A stretch of 64,000 bases of DNA from Caballeronia pedi (GCF_001544915.2 NZ_FCOE02000018.1:91637-155636), one strand, 5' to 3'; positions 53,509-63,300 are shown, numbered from the stretch's first letter. A program made the numbers and translations. Notes: generated by a model not told the origin, from the letters alone.

Positions 53509-53898
53509 TCATTCAATGATCGAAAAGGCGTCGGCATTGTTGCTGGGATTCACGTATTCGCCATTCTTATGCTTTCCTCTCATAGGAATGGGTCGCGACG
53601 ATATTTTTGGCTTGTCCTTATCGTTGGCCCATTGATCCATTACCCAGATGCAACACGCATCGCGACGCAGGAACAAAGCCGCATGATTGCCGTGTGCGTG
53701 ACTTTGGTATTTCCCATTGACGAACGTTGCGATTGCGGTACCGACCGGAATGTGAACGGCGTCCAGAACACGTTCTCCTTCTCGCCATTTCGACGTTGCC
53801 GGAGCGCCGGCATAATGTTTGACGAGATCGACGCACTGATGGGATCCGACCATCGTCTCGTTTTCGAGCTCGGCGACATCGGCGTAGCGATATGACAT
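53509..53898 (-). CDS. BPSL0067 family protein (putative cell-wall amidase toxin)
   Basis: The 129-residue protein has a papain-like (NlpC/P60 or CHAP-like) arrangement: Cys22 in SHQCVDLVKHYAG at a helix start, His72 in HAHGNHAALFL and Asp88 in CIWVMDQW. It matches my recollection of the BPSL0067 family of Burkholderia. It has no signal peptide, as is usual for toxins delivered by a type VI secretion system. It is 10 bp upstream of the STY0301 copies on the same strand, the usual toxin-immunity order. The local base composition is visibly more AT-rich than the neighbours. Delivery by T6SS is inferred; no T6SS genes are in the window. Confidence 0.75.
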   Translation of the reverse strand: MSYRYADVAELENETMVGSHQCVDLVKHYAGAPATSKWREGERVLDAVHIPVGTAIATFVNGKYQSHAHGNHAALFLRRDACCIWVMDQWANDKDKPKISSRPIPMRGKHKNGEYVNPSNNADAFSIIE

Positions 53899-54077
53899 GA
53901 ATTGATCCTCATATTAATCTGGAATCCAGATCATATTCCGGCCGCTACTGCCAAAATGTTTGCCTGCAAATCAATTCCTCCACTCCTTGCGAACAATCAA
54001 TGCCAATCCACGCGCACATTCTGCTCAATGTCACCGACAAAACTCATTCGTCAATGATTCAAAGCCCAGACGCAAAA

Positions 54078-54107
54078 ACGGCGGCATCGCACCCGCGATA
54101 CCGCCGT
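54078..54107 (-). terminator. intrinsic terminator after prpE
   Basis: A 13-bp stem with one mismatch (54078-54090 and 54095-54107) and a 4-nt loop is followed on the minus strand by TTTTTGCG. It lies 26 bp after the prpE stop. Confidence 0.85.
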
Positions 54108-54132
54108 CTCTCCGACATCAGCCCGTGAAACC

Positions 54133-56028
54133 CTACTTCGCTCCCAACGCCTCCCTCACCTGCATCAACGCGCTCGGATCCTCGATCGTCGGCAGTTCCC
54201 CCGGATCGCGTCCTTCCGCCAGCGCGGCGATCGCCCGTCGCAGCAGCTTCCCCGAACGGGTCTTCGGCAACATCGTCACGAAATGCACGCTGGCCGGCCG
54301 CGCGATCGCTCCGAGCTGCGAATCCACCGCGTGACACAACTCCGCCACCATCCCCTCGCGCGCGCCCGGCGCGTTGATGCGGTCCGCATCCCTTAGCACC
54401 ACGAACGCCGCTGCGGCCTGTCCCTTCACCGAATCCGCGATACCGACTACCGCCACCTCCGCCACCGCCGGATGCGCCGACAACGCCTCCTCGATCTCAC
54501 GCGTCCCGAGCCGATGCCCCGCCACATTGATCACATCGTCCGTGCGGCCGAGAATCGACACATAGCCGTCTTCATCCTGCACGCCCCAGTCGAACGTCGA
54601 ATAGACGGTGCGATTCGGCACGCTCTTCCAGTACGTATCGGCGAAGCGGCTGTCATCGCCCCAGACGGTCTGCATGCAGCCCGGCGGCAACGGATAGTCG
54701 AGCGTGACGACGCCCTTCTCGCCCGGCGCGCACTCGTCGCCGGTCGCCTCGTTGCGCAGCCTGAGATCGAAGCCCATCGACGGCACGCCAGGCGAACCGA
54801 GCTTCGATGGCAATTCCTCGATGCCGCGCGGAATCGCGATCATCGGCCAGCCGGTTTCCGTCTGCCAGTAATTGTCGATGACGGGTTTCCTCAACGCGCT
54901 CTGGATCCACTGCGCGGTCGGCTCGTCGAGCGGCTCACCCGCGAGAAACAGCGTGCGCAGGCTCGACAGATCGTATTTCTCCATCAGCGCCGGGTCCTGC
55001 TTCTTGAGCACGCGGATCGCCGTCGGCGCGGTGAACATCAGATTGATCTTGTATTGCTCGACGAGCCGCCACCAGATACCGCCATCGGGACGAATCGGCG
55101 TGCCTTCGTACATCACGGTCGTCAGGCCCGCGATCAACGGCGCGTAGATGATGTAGCTGTGCCCCACGACCCAGCCCACATCCGACGCGGTGAACATCGT
55201 ATCGCCCGGCGCGCCTTGAAAGATATGCTCCATCGATGCGGCCAGCGCCACCGCATAACCGCCGACGTCGCGCTGCACGCCCTTCGGCCTGCCTGTGGTG
55301 CCAGAGGTATAGAGAATGTACGAAGGCTCGTTCGATTCGAGCCATTCGCAGGGCACGTGAGCATCGAAAAACTGCTCGCGCAGCGGCTCGTACGCGACGA
55401 GATAATTCGCCTGCAAACGTTCGGGCGCGAGTTGCCGGTCGATCAGCAGCACCTGCGGCACCTTGTATTCGGCGCGCGACAGCGCTTCGTCGACGAGCGG
55501 CGTGTAGTCGATCACCTTGCCCGCGCGCGCGCCCGCATCGGCGGTGACGATGAGCGCGGGCGCGGCGTCATCGATGCGCGCCGCCAGATTCGGCGCCGCG
55601 AAGCCGCCGAACACGACCGAATGAATCGCGCCGATGCGCGCGCACGCGAGCATCGCGAAAAGCGCCTCGGGGATCATCGGCAGATAGATGAGCACGCGGT
55701 CGCCCTTCTTCACATGCAGCGAACGCATGACGGCGGCCATGCGGTTCACTTCCGCATGCAGCTCGGCGTAGGTGTAGCGGCGCTCGATGCCCGTTTCCGT
55801 CGATATATAAACGAGCGCGTCCTGTTGCGCGCGCGAGGCGAGATGCCGGTCCACCGCGTTATGGCACAGGTTGGTCCTGCCGCCGGTGAACCAGCGCGCG
55901 AACGGCGGCCTGCTGCGGTCGAGCACCTGATCGAACGGCGTCTGCCAGTGGATGCGGCGGGCCTGCTCGGCCCAGAACGCTTCAGGCTCTTCGATCGACC
56001 GGCGGTACGCTTCTCGGTAAGTCGGCAT
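54133..56028 (-). CDS. prpE: propionate-CoA ligase (PrpE-like acyl-CoA synthetase)
   Basis: The 631-residue enzyme activates propionate (or acetate) with ATP and CoA. The start MPTYREAYRRSIEEPEAFWAEQARRIHW at 56028 is typical; the frame upstream is a shadow. The adenylate-forming motifs are visible: ILYTSGTTGRPKGV (P-loop), DNYWQTETGWP, and the acylation Lys in LPKTRSGKLLRRA. The residues around the carboxylate pocket resemble PrpE more than Acs, but the substrate range cannot be fixed by eye. No prpBCD genes are near, so it may serve general short-chain acid activation. Confidence 0.92.
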   Translation of the reverse strand: MPTYREAYRRSIEEPEAFWAEQARRIHWQTPFDQVLDRSRPPFARWFTGGRTNLCHNAVDRHLASRAQQDALVYISTETGIERRYTYAELHAEVNRMAAVMRSLHVKKGDRVLIYLPMIPEALFAMLACARIGAIHSVVFGGFAAPNLAARIDDAAPALIVTADAGARAGKVIDYTPLVDEALSRAEYKVPQVLLIDRQLAPERLQANYLVAYEPLREQFFDAHVPCEWLESNEPSYILYTSGTTGRPKGVQRDVGGYAVALAASMEHIFQGAPGDTMFTASDVGWVVGHSYIIYAPLIAGLTTVMYEGTPIRPDGGIWWRLVEQYKINLMFTAPTAIRVLKKQDPALMEKYDLSSLRTLFLAGEPLDEPTAQWIQSALRKPVIDNYWQTETGWPMIAIPRGIEELPSKLGSPGVPSMGFDLRLRNEATGDECAPGEKGVVTLDYPLPPGCMQTVWGDDSRFADTYWKSVPNRTVYSTFDWGVQDEDGYVSILGRTDDVINVAGHRLGTREIEEALSAHPAVAEVAVVGIADSVKGQAAAAFVVLRDADRINAPGAREGMVAELCHAVDSQLGAIARPASVHFVTMLPKTRSGKLLRRAIAALAEGRDPGELPTIEDPSALMQVREALGAK

Positions 56029-56123
56029 GCGCGTCGTCCTCTGCAAAGCAGCGTGGCTTGGCTCCACAGGATAGAGCAGCCACGAAGCCCCTGCTAGACA
56101 GGGCGCGCCCTGATCGGTCCTAC

Positions 56124-56564
56124 TCAGACAGCTTGCGTGCGCGCGGCGGGCCGCGTATCCGACCCAGTGTGCTTCAGCAGCACCGGCGCGAGTTCGCCCG
56201 CCACCCGCATGCTCGACACGACGACCGTGCGTACGCCGCTGCCCTCGGTCAGCGCGCGCAGCGTTTCGCGCGTCGTCGCACGCGCCTCGATGCGCGGCTC
56301 GATCACGATGAGCCCGCGACAGTACGCAGCGAGCATCGCGCGATGCGTGCGCAACCACGCGGCGCGCAGACGCGCGTCGTCGGCGGTTTCGTTTTCGTCG
56401 TGTTCGGCCACCAGCACGAACGGCGTCGCGAGCGACACGAGGCGGCGCATCTGCGCACTCCACGCAAACGCGTAGCCCGGCTTCACGGCGCGCGGACGCA
56501 ACCGCACGAGCGGAAAGCGGCTCACGTCGAAGAAACGCTCGTCGAGCGCGAGCGAGGAAGACAT
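56124..56564 (-). CDS. hypothetical protein, second gene of a Fur-box operon
   Basis: I do not recognise this 146-residue protein. The start ATG 56564 gives MSSSLALDERFFDVSRFPLVRL. It has AQMRRLVSLATPFVLVAEHDENE and RTHRAMLAAYCRGLIVIEPR, a pattern of alternating strands and helices like a small Rossmann-type or regulatory domain, and a Thr/Arg-rich end. It lies 29 bp after the small gene at 56594 on the same strand and behind the same Fur-type promoter, so its expression should rise when iron is short. A link with siderophore or haem uptake is an inference. Confidence 0.6.
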   Translation of the reverse strand: MSSSLALDERFFDVSRFPLVRLRPRAVKPGYAFAWSAQMRRLVSLATPFVLVAEHDENETADDARLRAAWLRTHRAMLAAYCRGLIVIEPRIEARATTRETLRALTEGSGVRTVVVSSMRVAGELAPVLLKHTGSDTRPAARTQAV

Positions 56565-56593
56565 CACGGCTTTCGAAGTGGAATCGGCGGCAT

Positions 56594-56869
56594 TCACAGC
56601 GGTTTCGGGCTCCAGTAATTCAGCGCGGCGACGAGCGACGGCCAGCGGGAACGCCGCGGCACGACGCGTTTTTTCGGTTGCAACGCGCGCGGCGGACGGC
56701 GTGTCGCCTCCTTCGGCGCCTGCGCGGTCGCCTCGCTCCAAGCGTGGCGTGTCGTTTCGATCACCTTCGCGGCGTTCGCCGATATAGCGCAACGCTCACC
56801 CCGCGTGGCTTTCCCGCTCACCGGGCGCTCCGCGCTCGCCGTACCGATGGCGGTGAATTCGTCGGTCAT
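56594..56869 (-). CDS. small basic hypothetical protein, first gene of a Fur-box operon
   Basis: This 91-residue protein is unknown to me. ATG 56869 (MTDEFTAIGTASAERPVSG) has GGGAGG upstream and comes after the Fur-type promoter; the frame to 56944 would begin inside the promoter. It is rich in Lys, Arg and Pro (RRPPRALQPKKRVVPRRSRW) and ends VAALNYWSPKPL, with no signal peptide or membrane segment. It resembles a short regulatory or adaptor peptide only by its size and charge. Confidence 0.6.
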   Translation of the reverse strand: MTDEFTAIGTASAERPVSGKATRGERCAISANAAKVIETTRHAWSEATAQAPKEATRRPPRALQPKKRVVPRRSRWPSLVAALNYWSPKPL

Positions 56870-56921
56870 GTCGTCGGGCCTCCCGTTGTGCCCAAAATTC
56901 GTGCTTAACGTTGTGCGAGTC

Positions 56922-56950
56922 ATTGTATTGAGAATCATTCTCAACTACAA
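56922..56950 (-). promoter_or_regulatory. sigma-70 promoter with a perfect Fur palindrome as its spacer
   Basis: On the minus strand TTGTAG (56945-56950) and TACAAT (56922-56927) are separated by exactly 17 bp. The spacer is TTGAGAATGATTCTCAA (56928-56944), a perfect palindrome with the GAGAAT-n-ATTCTC core of betaproteobacterial Fur boxes. A bound Fur dimer would cover the whole promoter, so the two genes downstream should be repressed in iron-rich cells. Confidence 0.88.
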
Positions 56951-57014
56951 GCGGGATTTTCGACACACGGAGACACTGCGGGAAAGCCCTGCCCGCGCGG
57001 GATTCAGGGATGAA

Positions 57015-57767
57015 TCAGCCGGCGGCGCGCAGAAAGCGCGACAAAATGCCCGACGAGTAAGTCGCGGCGATGGACGTGAGGAATTCGGCGAAGGACGCAG
57101 GCGCGGCGGCGTCGGCCGTATCGGAGATGGTGCGAACGACCGCGCACGGCACGTCGTGTTCGTAGCAGACCTGCGCGATGGCCGCGCCTTCCATTTCGAC
57201 CGCGAGCGCGTCCGGCAGCGCGTCGCGCAACGCGAACAGTCCTTCGTGACTCGCGATGAAGCGATCGCCGCTCACGATCATCCCGCGATGCACGCGCGGC
57301 GCGGCCACGGCGAAACGCTCCGACAACGCGGCGCCTTCCTGCGCGATGAACGCATCGGCGGCGGCGGCGAGTGCGTCGGACAGCGCGCGGTCGGCGTCGA
57401 AACGCGCGCGGTCGAGCAGCGGCACCTCGTAGCGCGGAAAGAGCGGCGACGCATCGAGATCGTGCTGCATCAAGGTATCGGCGATGACGACATCGCCGAC
57501 TTGCACGTCCGCGCGCACGCCGCCCGCGACGCCGGTGAAGACGATCGCATCGGCATCGAACACGTGGATCAGCGCGCTCGCAGTCGCGGCCGCCGCCACC
57601 TTGCCGATGCGCGCCAGCGTGACGACCGCCGGCCGGCCGTACGCGTCGCCGACGTAGTATTCGCGCCGCCCGAGCGTGACCGTGCGAACCTCGCCCGCCG
57701 CCCGCATCTGCGCGATGAGATCGCCCAGTTCCTGCGGCAGCGCCGCCATGATGCCGAGCCGCGTCAT
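57015..57767 (-). CDS. mtnN: 5'-methylthioadenosine/S-adenosylhomocysteine nucleosidase
   Basis: The 250-residue enzyme removes adenine from methylthioadenosine and S-adenosylhomocysteine, supporting methionine salvage and removal of methylation by-products. The start MTRLGIMAALPQELGDLI at 57767 contains the usual G-I-(M/I)-A-A-x-x-x-E beginning. Later motifs are VFTGVAGGVRADVQVGDVV, AVEMEGAAIAQVCYE (catalytic Glu region) and VRTISDTAD with the catalytic Asp. The start overlaps the uvrD stop (ATGA). The enzyme also touches quorum-sensing by-products in general. Confidence 0.93.
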   Translation of the reverse strand: MTRLGIMAALPQELGDLIAQMRAAGEVRTVTLGRREYYVGDAYGRPAVVTLARIGKVAAAATASALIHVFDADAIVFTGVAGGVRADVQVGDVVIADTLMQHDLDASPLFPRYEVPLLDRARFDADRALSDALAAAADAFIAQEGAALSERFAVAAPRVHRGMIVSGDRFIASHEGLFALRDALPDALAVEMEGAAIAQVCYEHDVPCAVVRTISDTADAAAPASFAEFLTSIAATYSSGILSRFLRAAG

Positions 57768-60130
57768 TCGACGGCCTGCAGCTTCGCGACCGCCAGCGCG
57801 AGCCACTTCTCGCCGTGGCGCTTGAAGCGCACCTGCGCGCGCGCATCGCCGCCGGAGCCTTCGAGCGCGGTCACGGTGCCTTCGCCGAACTTGGTGTGGA
57901 ACACGGCCTGGCCGACCTTGAAGCCGGATTCCGCCGCGCGCTGCTCGTTCGCGAACGCGGGCAGCGTCGCGCTCGGCTGATCACGCGCGAAGGACGAACC
58001 GCCGCGCTCCTGTCCGGGCCGCGCGAACCAGTCGCGGCCCCAGCCGGCGTTGTCCGCGCGTCCGCCCCAGCGCGCGCCCGGCTCGACCTTCGGCGTGAGC
58101 CACTTGAGCGAGCCTTCGGGCAATTCATCGAAGAAGCGCGAGCGGATGTTGTAGCGCGTCTGGCCGTGCAGCATGCGGCTTTGCGCGAACGACAGATAGA
58201 GCCGCTCCTTCGCGCGCGTGATCGCCACATAGGCGAGCCGCCGCTCTTCTTCCAGCCCGTCGGTTTCCTGCGCGCTGTTCTCGTGCGGAAACAGGCCCTC
58301 TTCCAGCCCGGTGATGAACACCGCCGTGAATTCGAGCCCCTTCGCCGCGTGCACGGTCATCAGCTGCACGGCGTCCTGCCCGGCCTGCGCCTGGTTGTCG
58401 CCCGCTTCAAGCGATGCATGCGACAGGAAACCGGCGAGCGGCGTCATGGTGTCGGGATTCTGCGCGGGATCGGCGATACCGGGCGCGTCGAGGACTTCGA
58501 TCTCGCCGTCCTCGCTCACCGCCGCGATTTCCGGCGCGGCGGTCGCGCCCGGACGCAGCGGGATCGAGCGCGCGGGCGTATCGAGGCCGTAGCCTTCCTC
58601 GCTCACGAACGCCGCCGCCGCGTTCACGAGTTCCTGCAAGTTCTCCAGACGATCCTGACCTTCGCGTTCGGTCTCGTAGAACGCGGCGAGACCGCTCGCG
58701 CGCACCACATATTCGACCGTCTCCGGCAGGCTCATCTGCTGCGTTTCAGCGCGCATCTTCGCGATGAGCGTCGCGAACGCGCCGAGGCTCGTGCCCGCCT
58801 TGCCGGTGACGTACGGCACGGCCGCTGCCATCGAACAGTTATAGAGACGCGCCGAGTCGGCGACTTGCTCGATGGACCGCGCACCGATGCCGCGCGTCGG
58901 AAAATTGACGACGCGCGCGAACGCGGTGTCGTCGTTCGGGTTGTCGATCAGGCGCAGATATGCGAGCGCGTGCTTCACTTCCTGCCGCTCGAAGAAGCGC
59001 AGCCCGCCATACACGCGATACGGAATGCCCGCGTTCACGAGCGTATGTTCGATGGTCCGCGACTGCGCGTTGCTGCGATAAAGCACCGCGACCTCGCCGC
59101 GCGACAGACCGGTATTGATGAGCGCCTTGATTTCCTCGACGATCCAGCCCGCTTCCTGCGAATCCGTCGCGGCCTCGTAGACGCGCACCGGCTCGCCGTG
59201 GCCCGCGTCGGTGCGCAGATTCTTGCCGAGCCGCCGCGAGTTGTTCGCGATCAGGTAGTTCGCCGTGTCGAGAATATGGCCGTGCGAGCGGTAGTTCTGC
59301 TCCAGCTTGATGAGATTGCGCACGCGGAATTCGCGCTCGAAATCGTGCATGTTGCCGACGTTCGCGCCGCGAAACGCGTAGATCGACTGGTCGTCGTCGC
59401 CGACCGCGAAGATCGCGTTGTGCTCGCCCGCGAGCAGCTTGAGCCACGCGTATTGCAGCTTGTTGGTGTCCTGAAACTCGTCGACGAGAATATTGCGAAA
59501 GCGCGCCTGATAATGCGCGCGCAGCGGCGGATTGTGCGCGAGCAATTCATGACAGCGCAGCAGCAGTTCCGGAAAATCGACGACGCCTTCGCGCTGGCAT
59601 TGCTGGTCGTACGCGTCGTACAGCTCGACGAACTTGCGGTTGAACGCGTCGGTGGCGTCGACGTCCTTCGGACGCAGGCCCTGCTCCTTCGCGTTGTTGA
59701 TGAAGTACTGCAGGTTCTTCGCGGGATACTTTTCGTCGTCGACATTCAGGCCCTTCATCAGACGCTTGATGGCCGAAAGCTGATCGGCCGTATCGAGGAT
59801 CTGGAAGGTCTGCGGCAGGCCCGCGTCGCGGTAATGCGCGCGCAGCATGCGGTTGCACAGACCGTGAAAGGTGCCGATCCACATGCCGCGCGTGTCGATA
59901 GGCAGGAGCGCGGAGAGACGCGCCATCATCTCGCGCGCGGCCTTGTTCGTGAAGGTGACGGCCAGCACGGTCGGCGGTGACGCGTAACCCTGCTGGATCA
60001 GCCACGCGATGCGCGTGATGAGCACGCGGGTCTTGCCGCTGCCGGCGCCCGCGAGAATGAGCGCGGGCTCGTTCGGCAGCGTCACGGCGGCGAGTTGTTC
60101 GGGATTCAGGTTGGCGAGCAAATCAGGCAT
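57764..60130 (-). CDS. uvrD: UvrD-type DNA helicase
   Basis: The 788-residue superfamily 1A helicase has all expected motifs: LAGAGSGKTRVLITR (Walker A), VTFTNKAAREMMARL, VDEFQDTNKLQYAWL (Walker B), VGDDDQSIYAFRGA (motif III), LEQNYRSHGHIL (motif IV), MTVHAAKGLEFTAVF (motif V) and YVAITRAKERLYLSFA (motif VI). The C-terminus has a Gly/Arg-rich tail and a Tudor-like RNA-polymerase-binding end (VGQAVFHTKFGEGTVTALEG). The last is found in UvrD and PcrA. It unwinds DNA in excision and mismatch repair. mtnN overlaps its end. Confidence 0.96.
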   Translation of the reverse strand: MPDLLANLNPEQLAAVTLPNEPALILAGAGSGKTRVLITRIAWLIQQGYASPPTVLAVTFTNKAAREMMARLSALLPIDTRGMWIGTFHGLCNRMLRAHYRDAGLPQTFQILDTADQLSAIKRLMKGLNVDDEKYPAKNLQYFINNAKEQGLRPKDVDATDAFNRKFVELYDAYDQQCQREGVVDFPELLLRCHELLAHNPPLRAHYQARFRNILVDEFQDTNKLQYAWLKLLAGEHNAIFAVGDDDQSIYAFRGANVGNMHDFEREFRVRNLIKLEQNYRSHGHILDTANYLIANNSRRLGKNLRTDAGHGEPVRVYEAATDSQEAGWIVEEIKALINTGLSRGEVAVLYRSNAQSRTIEHTLVNAGIPYRVYGGLRFFERQEVKHALAYLRLIDNPNDDTAFARVVNFPTRGIGARSIEQVADSARLYNCSMAAAVPYVTGKAGTSLGAFATLIAKMRAETQQMSLPETVEYVVRASGLAAFYETEREGQDRLENLQELVNAAAAFVSEEGYGLDTPARSIPLRPGATAAPEIAAVSEDGEIEVLDAPGIADPAQNPDTMTPLAGFLSHASLEAGDNQAQAGQDAVQLMTVHAAKGLEFTAVFITGLEEGLFPHENSAQETDGLEEERRLAYVAITRAKERLYLSFAQSRMLHGQTRYNIRSRFFDELPEGSLKWLTPKVEPGARWGGRADNAGWGRDWFARPGQERGGSSFARDQPSATLPAFANEQRAAESGFKVGQAVFHTKFGEGTVTALEGSGGDARAQVRFKRHGEKWLALAVAKLQAVE

Positions 60131-60326
60131 TTTCTGGAGAGGCTACGGATCGTTTCGCATTATAGGCTCCGCCGGCAGAAGGCATTACGCGACGCCAAAC
60201 GCCGCGCGAGATCCCTTTCAGATGGCGCGACGCCACGATGAATCCGCCGAAAGTCGTCAGCAGGCCGGCCGCAAACGCGGCGAGTTGGCCGGTATTCGCG
60301 ACCTCCTCGCTCAGGCAGCCAATCAT
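60123..60326 (-). CDS. possible small membrane protein between the HTH-repeat gene and uvrD
   Basis: This 67-residue frame starts MIGCLSEEVANTGQLAAFAAG just 3 bp after the stop of the HTH-repeat gene and overlaps the start of uvrD by 8 bp. It has one hydrophobic stretch (LAAFAAGLLTTFGGFIVAS) and a basic tail. No ribosome binding site is evident, so translation would depend on coupling. It may be a small partner of the large upstream protein or simply chance. Confidence 0.3.
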   Translation of the reverse strand: MIGCLSEEVANTGQLAAFAAGLLTTFGGFIVASRHLKGISRGVWRRVMPSAGGAYNAKRSVASPENA

Positions 60327-60329
60327 AGT

Positions 60330-63300
60330 TCAACGGCTTCGCAGCACGGATTCCACGACTTCCACTGGTATCTCGAACAGATCGGCGATGAAACCCGAAC
60401 TCAGCTGATCTCGTCGCGAAAGCCCTCGGATCTCGTCCCTGTCCTGATCGGTCAGAGGCGTGAGCGCCGGAATAGTGGACGGCCTGCCAGCGGGCGCAGG
60501 TGCCGCTGAAGTCGACGGGACGGGCGTATCATCCGTCGGCGAGGTATATGGAAGATCGTCTTCAGACAACCTCTCGATTGCTGCGCGATCGACATTGAGT
60601 TTTTGCGCGATAGTTTCCAGAGGTTGCCCTTCCCCCATTGCGCGTATCGCTTGCTTCTCCTGCTCCAACGTGAGCGGTCGAACCCATTCGAAGTCCGTGC
60701 CGTGGCTCGCCGTTGATGAAGAGGGACCGGCCACGGGAGAACCTTGGCGCGTAACAATAGAGCCCATCTCGTACTCGTGCTCAACGACCGCCACCGTCGA
60801 TTCTGGCAAGCCGGTGCCTCTCGCCAGTTCTCCGGTCGTGAAAGTGTGGTCCTGATCGCTGAGCGCCCGCACGAGATCCCGCAACTGTTGCGGCATAACC
60901 GAGTCCATGGTTTTCGCGGAAAATTCGTTCGCAAGGCTACGCGCCCTCCAGCGCGAGATACCCAGCTTCTCGGCAACTTCCTCTCTCGTATAGCCCTTTC
61001 CGAACATGTCCATGGCAAGGGCCACATTTTCACTGCCAGTATGAATGTCATGCGTGCCCCGCGGCACGCCCTCATTCAGGCGATCGAGATAGGGCCGGCC
61101 GATGCCTAGCGTATCCGCAACGGTCTCCGGGGCCTCGCCTTGACTCAAGAGCTCGACAGCCAACGAATCTCTTGCGAACCGTTGCTGGTTCGCGAGTCCA
61201 CGTACAGTGTCTACAGGCAGACCCATTTCCCTGGCGACATCCCGAGCGTTCCGCCCCTGATCCAGTAGCGAAAGCGTGGCCGTCCGCTTGACTGGGGTCG
61301 TGTCCCACCACGACCTTTTATACGTATCCAAATTGACATTGGCGTAGATATCCTCGATTTTTTTCTGAGAAAGACCAACTGTCTCAGCGACATTCTGTGC
61401 CGACAGCCCCTGATTTCTCAATTCGAATATGCGGTCCATTTGCTCCTCTGTCACAGGGCGCCTGGACACCGGCACTTCAATTTTCCGTGAAATTCGCCAT
61501 ACGGTGGACGCTGAAACACCATTGGCTTGAGCGACTTCGCGGGCGGGCACACCGCCCTGTATTTGCGCGATGATGTCCGTCTCCATCGCGGGCGTTACTT
61601 TACGACTACGCAGAGTAGCAGCGGGGGACAAATGCAATTCCCTCCTTAGATTAATCACCGAGGCGCGCGATATTCCCACCCGGGTTGCAATCTGAACGTC
61701 TGAATATTTTCGTTCTTCGAAAAGTTGTTGCACTTGCGCGCGAATTTCGGGGGTGATCTTGGCTCGACTCACCGCCTTTCTCGCGGGAGTAATATCGTTG
61801 TCTTTCGCGATTTTACTGACAGCAGCACGAGAAATTTCCAGTCTTTCCGCTATTTCGGCGCGTGTCAGGTTTCCTTCTCTCAGAAGTCCCACGGCCTCCT
61901 CCTTCAATGCAGGGGTGAGGGGGAGACTGCGGAGCGAACCCGGCGCCGACAAACCAATATTTTCTTCTTCTGCGATTTTCACAACTGAGGGTCGCGATAT
62001 TCCCAGTTCTTCGGCGATAGCTAGCCTCGACATGTTTCCTTCGTTTAACAAATTAATGACTTTCTGTCGCACTTCTTGACTAATTTTCCTGACGCCGCCC
62101 CGTAGCCCGACGTCGCTGTGCAGTCCCCAGGTGTTGGTCGCTTCATCTAACCGAACCGGAAATTGCGGTCTGTAACGATTCTCTTTATCGAACACTCGCC
62201 AGGTGGAGTTGTCGTTGTCGAAGCGAACGTGGTACGCCTTGCCTCCCAACTCGATAAACCTGTCGCCTTTGGCGTCCTCCAGGACGCCGGGACGGCTACC
62301 CTGATGCAGGCTGGCGAGATTCACGTCTTTATCAGCGTAAGTGACAAGTGACCCATGAGGAGAGTCGAGGCCTATCGCTTGGTGCGCAAGCACGCTGGTG
62401 GGATCCGCCAGCGGCCCCGCTTCTGCTAACGCCTTTTTCTTCAACGCTTCCGCGGCCGCCTGGGCTTGCGTGCTCATGACCGAACTGTCAGCCGCTTCCT
62501 TGACCATTCGTTCAACCGAATCGTCGACAAGGCCTTTCCCTGCAACGCGCACTCCCGCGCCAGCCACGTCATCCAATTCCGCGGCTTTCGCCGATGCCGC
62601 CACCGCTTCTGCCGCACGGCTCGTCAGTTTGCCAATGCCAGCGCCAGTGAGCGCCCCAAGTATCATTCCGCCGAATTCGATTCCCGTGCGAACATTATCG
62701 GGCAATGTCGAAGGTATGAGGTCAGCCAGCGGCCCAATAGGCGATAGTTCAAACAGGACACGCATGACGCCCTCCAATACCTGCGTCGCCTGCCTTCTCG
62801 CTTTTGCTTCGGGTGTGATGGAGTAATTCTTTTCACCGGCGTCCCGCAGTACATTGGTGTACTGATCGCTGAGATCGCGGACGTAATCGGGACCGACGAG
62901 CGGGGGGTCCTTTAGAATGTCTGTGTATTTTTTGGGTCCGCTGACTGCCTCTGCGTTCAACGGCTTGCTCACCTGAGCATGCCAGGCATAGAGTTCGTTG
63001 CGCAAAGGCTCCGAATCGCGCATGCGCTGCGTGAAAGCCAGAACGGTTCTGTCTTTAAGATCGTCGTGCCCCGGGTTGATCTGAAAGAGCTGGCGGCCGA
63101 CCAGTTCATACCGTTTTGCCGGGTCGGTCTGAGCTCGAGCCTCCTGCAAAATGCGGTCGACTTCTTTATTGGCCTCCTCCCATCGCCCTCCGTCCAACAT
63201 GCCAACAATGCTCAATGAGAAATTGATCTTTCCTTGTATTGAGCTCTTTAATTCCACGGCTTTCGACAGTATCGCCTTGCGCTCGGTTGCGTTGGGTGCA

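Noticed and set aside
60330..62084. TAL-effector repeats
   Set aside because: The units are 35-55 residues long, differ from each other and have a helix-turn-helix pattern; they lack the 33-35-residue TALE repeat with its two-residue specificity code.
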